Source of the DNA: Gemmatimonadota bacterium
GTDB lineage: Bacteria; Gemmatimonadota; Gemmatimonadetes; Palauibacterales; Palauibacteraceae
DNA: 60,644 bases
Assembly (NCBI GenBank): GCA_029262175.1
Contig: JAJCZV010000152.1
Location: forward strand, 1-60,644
Direction of reading: 5' to 3'
Shown: one piece after another, positions 53,580-60,644 of the stretch
Layout of the letters: the number at the start of each line of letters is the position of its first letter
Numbering within the stretch: position 1 is the first letter of the stretch
Made by a program: the position numbers and the translations under genes
The notes under the pieces: generated by a model
Databases searched by the model: none
Told to the model about the DNA's origin: nothing
What the model saw: the letters and a program-made list of their open reading frames with translations, nothing else

Positions 53580-53899
53580 GGTTACACCTCTCCTGGTATA
53601 GCTCTTCCCTTATGGTGGCGGGACACGGAATTAGGAAACGTAGCATGTGCTCGAGCAGGGCCTCACCGTGATGCGGAATGTGATGCGGTTTGAGTCCCGA
53701 AAGCGCCGGTATCGTTTCGAGGGAGACGCCGACGTTCCCGGTGTCGAACCACGAACCGCGCCGAAATCATCGGTGTTTGGGCGGTCTTGAGGCTTGACTT
53801 CGGATCAGACGGCTGGGGGGTCGAGTCCGTCCGGGCGCATTTTCGCAGGCTACATCAACTTCGCCGTGTCATTAGCAGGTTTCGTTGTACTCGCGACAT
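53580..53899. other. Intergenic region between the hypothetical gene and hsdR
   Basis: About 320 bases hold no convincing gene. The region should contain the end of the hsd transcript and the promoter of the 52.7-kb gene. No clear intrinsic terminator was found. Confidence 0.35.
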
Positions 53900-56269
53900 T
53901 CACGCGGCTTCCACCGCTGAGTACAAGTACTGTTGAAACTCGATGAAGACCTCCCTAATCGCAGGAACACTTCCCAACTCGGAGACAGCGTCAGCGATAG
54001 ACTGATACTTGAGATCGACCAAATGCGGGAGCTTCTGGTCGTCGAGCTCACCCACACCCTCCCTCTCATACTGCTCGAGTACGAACTGCAAGAACTCGCG
54101 TTGCGGCTTGTCATACGGAAGGTAGATGAGATCTCTCCGCCCACTTACGCGCTCAGCTCTGGTGATGGGCGGCCGGCTGTAGGCGATGCAGGCCAGTACA
54201 TCGAAAAGGTCGCTTTGTTCGGCGTCGATCATCTTCCCGATGGCCTCGAGATCCTCGACGCTGAAGCCGCGCTCGGAGAGGCCGTCGAGCAGGCCCCTTC
54301 GAGTATCGGGGCGTGACCAGATGCGGCGTAGCTCGGCCTCGTCCTTGAAGAGCTCCGGGATTTGACCGTAGAGACCGCGAATGAACTCCTCAGCGGAAAT
54401 AGGCTTGCCGTCGGGGCTCCAGAAGGACGTCTTCACCATGTGCTGAATGGTGAGCTCTTTCCCGTCGGCCAGCTTGATCTTGATCTTCTCGGGACGCGGG
54501 GGCCCCGGTCCGGGCCCGATCGGTGGCTCCAACGGACCCGGCCCTGGCGGCCGAGGCTCAATCGGCTCCGGCTCCTCCGGCTCGCCGTCCCACTCGGGGT
54601 CGCTGAAGTGCTCGTATGCCTTCACGAAGTCGTAGACCGTGAAGTAGTCCTTGCCGTCGAAGAGCCGTGTCCCACGACCGATGATCTGCTTGAACTCAAT
54701 CATCGAGTTGATAGGCCGCATGAGTACGATGTTGCGGATGTTCCGCGCGTCGACGCCGGTGGAGAGCTTCTGTGAGGTTGTCAGGATCGTCGGGATCGTT
54801 TTCTCGTTGTCCTGGAAGGTGCGCAGATGTTGCTCGCCGAGGGCTCCATCATCCGCCGTGACGCGGTGGCAGTAGTCCGGATCGGTGCCCGTCTTGATCT
54901 GGTTGATCAGGTCGCGGCAGGCGAGTGCGTGAAGCTGCGTGGCACAGAAGACCAGGGTCTTCTGGGTCTGGTCGATTTGCCCCATAAAGATCTCGACGCG
55001 CTTCTTCTCCCGCGCCTTGATCTCGATGATGCGGTTGAAGTCGGCCTCAGTGTACCTCTTGCCTTCCCTGACCTCTCCCTCCACCACGGTGTCGTCCTCG
55101 GTGTAGACGTAGTCGTCGAGCGTCGTGGCGATCTGCTTGACCTTGAAGGGGGTCAGGTAACCGTCGTTGATGCCTTCCTTGAGTGAGTAGCTGTAGACCG
55201 GTTCGCCGAAATAGTCATAGGTATCGGCATTGTTGTCTCGTCGCGGTGTCGCCGTCAGGCCCAGCTGCACCGCCGGCGCGAAGTATTCCATAATCGCCCG
55301 CCAGGTGCTCTCGTCGTTGGCGCCCCCGCGGTGGCACTCGTCGATGACAATGAAGTCGAAGAAGTCGGGCGGGTAGTCGCCAAAGCTCGGCTTCGGGTTT
55401 CCGTCGGCGTCGCTCCCGGCCATGAAGGTCTGGAAGATGGTGAAGAAGACGCTGCCGTTAGTGGGCACGCGGCCCTTCTTGCGGATCACGTCCGGCGCGA
55501 TTCGCACCAGGGCGTCCTCGGGGAACGCACTGAAGGCGTTGAAGGCCTGGTCGGCGAGGATGTTGCGGTCGGCGAGGAAGAGGATGCGGGGTCGACGACC
55601 CGGCTCCTGCCCCGCTTCCAGCCCGTCGCGCCAGTCGGTGAGATTCCAACGGCCGTGGTAGAGCTTCCAGGCGATCTGGAAGGCGATGGCCGTCTTGCCC
55701 GTCCCCGTCGCCAGCGTCAAAAGGATGCGGTCCTCCTGTTTGGCGAGCGCATCCAGCGCCTTGGTGATCGCGTTGTGCTGGTAGTATCGCGGCTGCCACT
55801 GCCCGCCCTTGTCCTCAAACGGGACGGCGGCGAAACGATCTCGCCAGAGGCGTTCCTGCGTTTCACTCTCGCTGAACGCCGACTTCCACATATCGTCCGG
55901 TGAGGGGTAGCGGTCGACCTCGCCCTCCTCACCCGTCCGTATATCCACGCGGTAGATGCCGTGGCCGTTGGTGGAGTAAGCGAAGGGGGCCTCCAGCTTC
56001 TGGGCGTACTTCTTGGCCTGACCCAGTCCCGCGCTGACCGCATCGCTCTCGCGCTTGGCCTCGATCACGGCGAGCTTGTGGTTCTTGTAGACAAGGACGT
56101 AGTCGGCCTTTTCCGGCTTCGCCCGTCTGCCAGCGCCCTGGAGGCGGCCAGGGGCGATTACCTCGACCTGGATGCGGCTCCCGCCGACCACACCCCAACC
56201 GGCCGACCTGATCGCGGGGTCAATCAGGTCGAGTCGAGTCTGCGCCTCGTTGCGATCGCCGTCGGTCAT
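53900..56269 (-). CDS. hsdR: Type I restriction enzyme R subunit, EcoEI-like
   Basis: The 789-residue subunit has an N-terminal PD-(D/E)XK nuclease (KADYVLVYKNHKLAVIEAK, residues about 55-75), Walker A LATGTGKTAIAF near 185, the DECH box DECHRGGAN near 315, and RecA-like helicase motifs to about 590. A Pro-rich linker (PEPIEPRPPGPGPLEPP, around residue 575) separates the helicase from an EcoEI_R_C-type domain (RGLYGQIPELFKDEA). This is the ATP-driven DNA translocating and cleaving subunit. The start overlaps the hsdS stop (ATGA). Confidence 0.93.
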   Translation of the reverse strand: MTDGDRNEAQTRLDLIDPAIRSAGWGVVGGSRIQVEVIAPGRLQGAGRRAKPEKADYVLVYKNHKLAVIEAKRESDAVSAGLGQAKKYAQKLEAPFAYSTNGHGIYRVDIRTGEEGEVDRYPSPDDMWKSAFSESETQERLWRDRFAAVPFEDKGGQWQPRYYQHNAITKALDALAKQEDRILLTLATGTGKTAIAFQIAWKLYHGRWNLTDWRDGLEAGQEPGRRPRILFLADRNILADQAFNAFSAFPEDALVRIAPDVIRKKGRVPTNGSVFFTIFQTFMAGSDADGNPKPSFGDYPPDFFDFIVIDECHRGGANDESTWRAIMEYFAPAVQLGLTATPRRDNNADTYDYFGEPVYSYSLKEGINDGYLTPFKVKQIATTLDDYVYTEDDTVVEGEVREGKRYTEADFNRIIEIKAREKKRVEIFMGQIDQTQKTLVFCATQLHALACRDLINQIKTGTDPDYCHRVTADDGALGEQHLRTFQDNEKTIPTILTTSQKLSTGVDARNIRNIVLMRPINSMIEFKQIIGRGTRLFDGKDYFTVYDFVKAYEHFSDPEWDGEPEEPEPIEPRPPGPGPLEPPIGPGPGPPRPEKIKIKLADGKELTIQHMVKTSFWSPDGKPISAEEFIRGLYGQIPELFKDEAELRRIWSRPDTRRGLLDGLSERGFSVEDLEAIGKMIDAEQSDLFDVLACIAYSRPPITRAERVSGRRDLIYLPYDKPQREFLQFVLEQYEREGVGELDDQKLPHLVDLKYQSIADAVSELGSVPAIREVFIEFQQYLYSAVEAA

Positions 56270-57474
56270 ACGCCAGCCGCCGAGAGCGTGCGATCGGCAG
56301 CTTTGGAGTCCGTGGTCAGTGCGCCGGTGATGGCGCTGTGAAGGAGTGACTGCTTGAGGTCCGCGAGGTACTCGAGCCTGCGTACATATGAAGCGTTGAG
56401 CTTCGCCGACTGTCGCTCTACCTTAACAGCAGTTTCGCAGATTTCGATTTGAGTTCGTTGATTTGGCAGAGGAATCCGAACACGTCTCAAGTCACGGAGG
56501 TTGATCACTTGTTGTACTGAGCCGCCTTCGTATGAACCCAACTCCGTTTGACCACGCGGAGATCGCAAGTAGAGGGCGATGTAGTCGGTGTTGCAACCTT
56601 CTTTTGTACGGACCATCCCGACCTGCCGGGCAATGTTTGCTCCCGAAAGACCCTGAGGCGCAACAGCCACTTGGCCCGGTTGGCCAACAAGCGACACGAG
56701 TATCTCGCCTCCCCGAAGCAACGTCCTCGAGTATTGCTCGGAAACGTCCTTGGTGATTGTGCGCAGGTTGCCGATGCGAACTTTGCCGTGGGAGATATCG
56801 CCGCCACGAACGAAGGGGACTCCTCCTTCGGGTCCAGGCTTGACCACACCGTAGGTGATGGGCGAGCCAAGCTCGGTGAGTTCCTCGAGTGGACAGATCT
56901 TAGATTCACGATCCGAGGGGTCCAGGGCAACATTCAAGTAACTCTCGAACATGTCCCGCACATTGGCGAGGTTCGTCTTCGCGTTGGCCATCGCCGTCGC
57001 GATCGCCGCAAGCGCCTTGTCGAGGATTGCCACGATCCGCTCCTGCTCGGGGAGGGGGGGCTTGCTGAATCGCATGGTCTCAATCTGCTTCTTGTTGATT
57101 GACGCAAAGACAGCGCCTTCGCTCCCTTTGATTTGATCCTGTACCGACAGCAGCGAGTAGAAGAGAAACTCTCGGTGGACCTGTTCTCCGGCGCGTATCG
57201 AGGCGAGGCCACGCCCGATGCAGATCCGTTCGGTAGCGAAGTTGATCGGTCCTACGGGTGCTCGTACAGACATCAAGATGTCTCCAGCAATGGCTTCGCG
57301 AGTGATTTGCGTCGTCCACTTTGTGGGGGCACCTATGTACTTATCTCCAAACTCCTTTTTTCCCTGATAGAAAGGCAGCCCGTCTCCCGAAGCGTTGTAG
57401 TTACTGCTCTTCGGCGACTGTCCGGCGATCACCTCGCAGACTGCGCCGAGGGTGGTTTTTTTCCACCCGTCCAT
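56266..57474 (-). CDS. hsdS: Type I restriction-modification specificity subunit
   Basis: The 402-residue protein has two target-recognition domains (about residues 1-155 and 195-355), each ending in a coiled-coil half (PLPEQERIVAILDKALAAI and PLPNQRTQIEICETAVKVE). The first TRD opens WKKTTLGAVCEVIAGQSP, the second CPLEELTELGSPITYG. It directs the HsdM and HsdR subunits to a bipartite DNA site. Its start codon shares bases with the hsdM stop, and its stop overlaps hsdR. Confidence 0.93.
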   Translation of the reverse strand: MDGWKKTTLGAVCEVIAGQSPKSSNYNASGDGLPFYQGKKEFGDKYIGAPTKWTTQITREAIAGDILMSVRAPVGPINFATERICIGRGLASIRAGEQVHREFLFYSLLSVQDQIKGSEGAVFASINKKQIETMRFSKPPLPEQERIVAILDKALAAIATAMANAKTNLANVRDMFESYLNVALDPSDRESKICPLEELTELGSPITYGVVKPGPEGGVPFVRGGDISHGKVRIGNLRTITKDVSEQYSRTLLRGGEILVSLVGQPGQVAVAPQGLSGANIARQVGMVRTKEGCNTDYIALYLRSPRGQTELGSYEGGSVQQVINLRDLRRVRIPLPNQRTQIEICETAVKVERQSAKLNASYVRRLEYLADLKQSLLHSAITGALTTDSKAADRTLSAAGV

Positions 57475-58925
57475 CAGACCATCTCCCGAATACGAGCCAG
57501 GACCTCGGCAGCCTCCGCATCGAGGGCTTCGATCTGGGTCAGGATCTCCTCCGGCGAGCGAACCGGGTTGTCCTCGGGCACGTTCGGGTTCTTGACCGGG
57601 AGGTCGAAGTTTACCGGATCCACGTCACCCACGTCGACTGTCCAGGACTGCTCAGAGTCAGCGAAGGTTGTCTGCAACTCGACAAACTCGGCCAAGTCGT
57701 CGTCGTTCAGCGGGTTGGTCTTGCCGAGATTGCGACCGGGGTCGAGCTGATAGAACCAGATCTTCCGGGTCGGTGAGCCTTTCTCGAAGAAAAGCACGAC
57801 CGTCTTCACTCCCGCACCCAGAAAAGTGCCGCCCGGGCAGTCGAGCACGCTGTGCAAGTTGCAGTTCTCCAAAAGCTCCTTGCGCAGGCCTTTTGCGGCG
57901 TTGTCCGAGTTCGAGAGGAAGGTGTTCTTGATGACGACCGCCGCCCTGCCGCCGGCCTTCAGTCTCTTGACGAAGTGCTGGAGGAAGAGGAAGGCAGTCT
58001 CGCCGGTCTTGATGGGGAAGTTCTGCTGAACCTCTTTGCGCTCCTTACCTCCGAAGGGGGGATTGGCGAGGATGATGTCGAAGCGGTCCTTCTCCTGGAT
58101 GTCGGCGAGGTTCTCGGTCAGCGTGTTGGTGAGGACGATGTTCGGCGTCTCGATGCCGTGCAGGATCATGTTCATGATCCCGATGATGTAGGCCAACGGC
58201 TTCTTCTCCTTACCAAAGAAGGTGCTCGTCTGGAGCGTCTCGAGCTGCTCGGTGGTCAACTGTCCATCTCGCAGGTAGTCATGCGACTCGCAGAGGAAGC
58301 CCGCCGAACCGCAGGCGCCGTCGTAGACCGTCTCGCCGACCCTCGGGTCGGTGACTCTGACCATGGCACGGATAAGCGGGCGGGGAGTGTAGTACTCGCC
58401 GCCGTTGCGCCCGGCGTTGCCCATCTTCCGGATCTTGGTCTCGTAGAGGTGGCTTAGCTCGTGCTTCTCCTTCTGCGACCCGAAGCTGAGCTCGTCCATC
58501 AACTCAAGAGCGTCACGCAGCGAGTAGCCCGACCGAAACTTACTTCTGATCTCGCCGAAGATCGCCCCGATTTTGTACTCGATTGTATTGGGCCCGGCCG
58601 CACGCTCCTTAAACCCACTCAGGTAGGGGAACAAGTCATCATTGACGAACTCTATCAGGTCTTCACCCGTCAGCGCACTGTCGTGATCGAAGGTGCCGTC
58701 CGGTCTTTTCGGGGCCGCCCAACTCGCCCAACGGTGCGGCTCGTCGATCAGGAACTCGTAGGGTTTACCGACGAGCTCGGCCTCCAGCGCCCGCTCCACC
58801 TCCAGGTCGTCGAGATATTTGAGGAAGAGCATCCAGGATGTTTGCTCGGTGTAGTCGAGCTCAGTTGTGCAGCCCGCTTCCTTCCAGAGGACGTCATCGA
58901 TGTTCTTGAAGGTTTGCTCGAACAC
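57474..58925 (-). CDS. hsdM: Type I restriction-modification DNA methyltransferase subunit
   Basis: The GTG at 58925 is preferred over 59066 because the family N-terminus (FEQTFKNIDDVLWKEAG) begins there; it leaves 483 residues. GACGSAGFLCESHDY is SAM motif I, ILANPPFGGKERKEVQQNFP is the N6-adenine motif IV (NPPF) followed by the usual stretch, and the N-terminal helices bind HsdS. It methylates the adenine target and is the first gene of hsdM-hsdS-hsdR. Confidence 0.92.
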   Translation of the reverse strand: MFEQTFKNIDDVLWKEAGCTTELDYTEQTSWMLFLKYLDDLEVERALEAELVGKPYEFLIDEPHRWASWAAPKRPDGTFDHDSALTGEDLIEFVNDDLFPYLSGFKERAAGPNTIEYKIGAIFGEIRSKFRSGYSLRDALELMDELSFGSQKEKHELSHLYETKIRKMGNAGRNGGEYYTPRPLIRAMVRVTDPRVGETVYDGACGSAGFLCESHDYLRDGQLTTEQLETLQTSTFFGKEKKPLAYIIGIMNMILHGIETPNIVLTNTLTENLADIQEKDRFDIILANPPFGGKERKEVQQNFPIKTGETAFLFLQHFVKRLKAGGRAAVVIKNTFLSNSDNAAKGLRKELLENCNLHSVLDCPGGTFLGAGVKTVVLFFEKGSPTRKIWFYQLDPGRNLGKTNPLNDDDLAEFVELQTTFADSEQSWTVDVGDVDPVNFDLPVKNPNVPEDNPVRSPEEILTQIEALDAEAAEVLARIREMV

Positions 58926-59279
58926 GGGCTCCCTAGTGTGAGGTGTCGTGCCTCTCGGACGGGCACGCGGTTCAGCTACGGACCAGGGTGCTGCGAGGGC
59001 GCTCGGCAGGCAAGGTCCTGATGAGGCCAACGAGACATTCACTCCCCGACTGGACAGATCGCTCATGGGGCGACAGACGGGCTAGGCCTTCTTGAGCGGA
59101 AGGACCGCAACGAACGTCGTGAGCAAGCGGCGACGAGGTCGGGGACCGCAGGATCTTTAACCGTGCTTTACCTGACAGGTGACAACCCTGCAATACGGTG
59201 AGGTGCTCCCAAAGCAGGAAAGCCGCTAAGACTGGTCGCTTCCATCCACACGACACTTCACGGTTAAGCCCGTTTTCGC
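58926..59279. promoter_or_regulatory. Upstream region of hsdM at the element's right end
   Basis: About 350 bases separate hsdM from the right attachment repeat. They should hold the hsd promoter. The open frame upstream of hsdM is not coding by character. No boxes were assigned. A short recombinase arm-binding site could also lie here but was not found. Confidence 0.4.
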
Positions 59280-59319
59280 ATTATGAGTCCCCTGCTCTAA
59301 CCAGCTGAGCTACGGGCCC
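59280..59319. repeat. attR: 40-bp copy of the tRNA 5' half
   Basis: These 40 bases equal 30,344-30,383 exactly. They encode only the tRNA 5' half through the anticodon and end abruptly in unrelated sequence, so this copy cannot make a tRNA. The plausible history is that this is the original chromosomal 5' half, pushed away from its 3' half when the island integrated. Confidence 0.9.
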
Positions 59320-59427
59320 GGGTCTTTCAGTCCAAGCGAACCGACCCGGTTGAGACGGGCCTGGTCCGGCCCTCGCTGGCATCCTATCACCGATGGCGGC
59401 GGAGTGGAACCGGCGGTAGCAGACGCT

Positions 59428-59745
59428 TTAGTGCTCCCGATCAAAGCCTTCGAAGTTGATCGGATAGGCGGGCTTGTTCTGGGGCGGGCGCTCGGCAATC
59501 GGGCCATGTGACGCCTCGTAGCGAGCGATGTTCTCTTCGAGCGCCGTCACCAATCGTCGGGCGTGTGGCGGCGAGATGATGATTCGCGCCTTCACCGTCG
59601 CGCTCGCAACCCCAGGGACGACCCGCATGAAGTCCAGGATGAACTCCTCCGCCGAGTGCGAAACCATCGCGAGGTTGGTGTACGTGCCCTGGGCGGTCTT
59701 CTCGTCCAGGGTCACGTTCAATTGACCGTCGTTTTCCGTCGACAT
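59428..59745 (-). CDS. DUF3467 protein
   Basis: The 105-residue product matches DUF3467: TYTNLAMVSHSAEEFILDF, then ARIIISPPHARRLVTALEENIARYE. These small proteins are widespread in Gemmatimonadota, Acidobacteriota and other phyla; no function is assigned. The ATG at 59745 lies close to the trxB stop, so it is probably co-transcribed with trxB. Confidence 0.85.
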   Translation of the reverse strand: MSTENDGQLNVTLDEKTAQGTYTNLAMVSHSAEEFILDFMRVVPGVASATVKARIIISPPHARRLVTALEENIARYEASHGPIAERPPQNKPAYPINFEGFDREH

Positions 59746-59752
59746 TCTCGGT

Positions 59753-60644
59753 TCAACTCTCTTTGAGGTATTCCCTGATCATGAGCGTCGCGGCCGCACC
59801 TTCTCCGGCGGCGGAGGCGACCTGCTTGGTGCTTTGGATCCGGACGTCACCCGCCGCGAAGACGCCGGGCACGCTCGTCTCCAAGAGACTGGGCTCGCGG
59901 GTCTCGAACCCCACGGGGCGCTCGCCGTCGTGCACGAGTGCGTGTCCGGTCTTGATGAAGCCGTATTCATCGATCTCGATCGCGCTGTCCTCGAGCCAAC
60001 CGGTATTCGGGTCCAGGCCGATGAAGATGAACGCGCCGGGCAGCCCCAGGACACTGGTCTCACCCGTCTCGTTGTTTCGGACCTGGAGTTCTTTCAGCTT
60101 GGACTCCGCGCCGATAAACCCTTCCACCTCGGTTCGAAAACGAACGTCGATTTGCGGGTGCTCTAGCACCTTCTCCGCGATGATCTGGCTGGCAGTGAGC
60201 TCGTCTCCCCGCACCAGGAGCGTAACGTGGTCGACGAACCGAGTAAGAAAGAGGCTCTCCTCGGCCGCGCTGTTTCCTCCGCCGATGACGGCGACCGAGC
60301 GACCCTTGTAGAACGGTCCGTCGCACGTCGCGCAGAAGTGGATGCCCGCACCGAGATACTCCTCTTCCCCGGGCGCCCCGAGCCGACGGTATTTGGTCCC
60401 CGAGGCGATGAGCACCGCGCTTGACGTGTACGCGTTTCCATCGGCGGTCGTGATTCGGTGATTCGGCTCTCCTCGTTCGAAACCGACGACGTCCTGCGCC
60501 TGTAGCAGCTCGACTCCGAACCGTTCGGCTTGGGCGCGAAAGCGACCCGCCAACTCTTGTCCCGAGATCCCATCGACGAATCCGGGCACGTTGTCGAGGT
60601 GAACCGTTGCGGCCGCTTGACCGCCAAAGGCCGCCCGCTCGATC
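59753..60644 (-). CDS. trxB: Thioredoxin-disulfide reductase (partial)
   Basis: The frame is open to the right edge, and the sequence beyond the first internal start still reads ERAAFGGQAA then VPGFVDG, as in TrxB, so the true start lies outside. About 296 residues are visible. The active site is CATCDG near residue 125, the NADPH loop GGGNSAAEE follows, and the C-terminal FAD signature is GDVR. It reduces thioredoxin with NADPH. The stop is seven bases before the DUF3467 start. Confidence 0.92.
   Translation of the reverse strand, partial: IERAAFGGQAAATVHLDNVPGFVDGISGQELAGRFRAQAERFGVELLQAQDVVGFERGEPNHRITTADGNAYTSSAVLIASGTKYRRLGAPGEEEYLGAGIHFCATCDGPFYKGRSVAVIGGGNSAAEESLFLTRFVDHVTLLVRGDELTASQIIAEKVLEHPQIDVRFRTEVEGFIGAESKLKELQVRNNETGETSVLGLPGAFIFIGLDPNTGWLEDSAIEIDEYGFIKTGHALVHDGERPVGFETREPSLLETSVPGVFAAGDVRIQSTKQVASAAGEGAAATLMIREYLKES

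Larger units (their letters stand above)
30344..59319. mobile_element. 28.9-kb integrative genomic island in tRNA-Ile2
   Basis: The island is bounded by the two 40-bp tRNA-derived direct repeats. A tyrosine recombinase lies 65 bases inside the left repeat. Next are HTH/excisionase-like genes and a winged-helix replication-like gene, the usual left end of integrative elements. Gene density drops and several genes have visibly lower GC than the flanks (for example 37.4-43.0 kb). Cargo is mainly nuclease and restriction genes. No conjugation, capsid, terminase or portal genes were seen, so transfer probably depends on another element or on general transduction. Confidence 0.85.

Noticed and set aside
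59280..59319. Second tRNA gene
   Set aside because: Only the 5' half is present. There is no 3' half or T-arm nearby, so it is an attachment-site copy.
30344..59319. Prophage or conjugative element
   Set aside because: No terminase, portal, capsid, tail, relaxase or type IV secretion gene was recognised, so only the broader term genomic island is supported.

Overview
The window is GC-rich bacterial chromosome, roughly 60-65 % GC in the flanks by eye. The Oar-like TonB-dependent receptor, the DUF5117/DUF4953-type zincin lipoprotein, DUF3467 and the many small lipoproteins suggest Gemmatimonadota or a neighbouring lineage. This placement is an inference from gene content and is not proven.

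Left chromosomal arm (1-30,383). A lipoprotein with tandem SnoaL-like domains runs off the left edge. It is followed by a secreted zinc metalloprotease, a DUF937 protein and a BON-LysM protein. A Wzx/Wzy/Wzc-type exopolysaccharide locus fills 5.3-24.6 kb. Its plus-strand part encodes a GT61 glycosyltransferase, a flippase and a sulfotransferase. A tightly overlapping minus-strand operon reads Wzc kinase, Wza-like export protein, initiating phosphoglycosyltransferase, GDP-mannose-epimerase-like enzyme, WecG/TagA transferase, nucleotidyltransferase-kinase fusion, GT4, Wzy-like polymerase, GT4. An ArnA/apiose-synthase-like dehydrogenase and a kinase-GT4 fusion close the locus. The genes together look able to make, sulfate, flip, polymerise and export a surface polysaccharide. 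A TonB receptor, a HAD hydrolase, a secreted JAMM-like protein and a hypothetical protein precede a tRNA-Ile2(CAU) gene.

Integrated element (30,344-59,319). A 40-bp exact copy of the 5' half of the tRNA gene recurs 28.9 kb away. A tyrosine recombinase lies beside the intact tRNA. Everything between is best read as an integrative genomic island. Its left end holds integrase, HTH proteins and a winged-helix replication-like protein. Then come zinc-ribbon proteins, an IS110 remnant and a poly-gamma-glutamate hydrolase. The rest is a defence-type cargo: a DUF4365 nuclease-like protein, an HNH plus D12 methyltransferase restriction-modification pair, a cluster of unrecognised genes including a HEPN-like protein overlapping a 46-residue partner, a frameshifted PD-(D/E)XK-like gene, a HEPN protein paired with an 808-residue zinc-ribbon/PD-(D/E)XK protein, an HNH endonuclease, a DUF5677-like protein and a complete type I (EcoEI-like) hsdM-hsdS-hsdR operon. 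No conjugation or virion genes are visible.

Right chromosomal arm (59,320-60,644). A DUF3467 protein and a thioredoxin reductase running off the edge resume the chromosome.

The best candidates for something undescribed are the HEPN + zinc-ribbon/PD-(D/E)XK pair (45.1-49.1 kb), the 40.6-43.0 kb cluster, and the insertion mode that replaces the 5' half and promoter of an essential tRNA gene. No database search was possible, so family names rest on recognised motifs.
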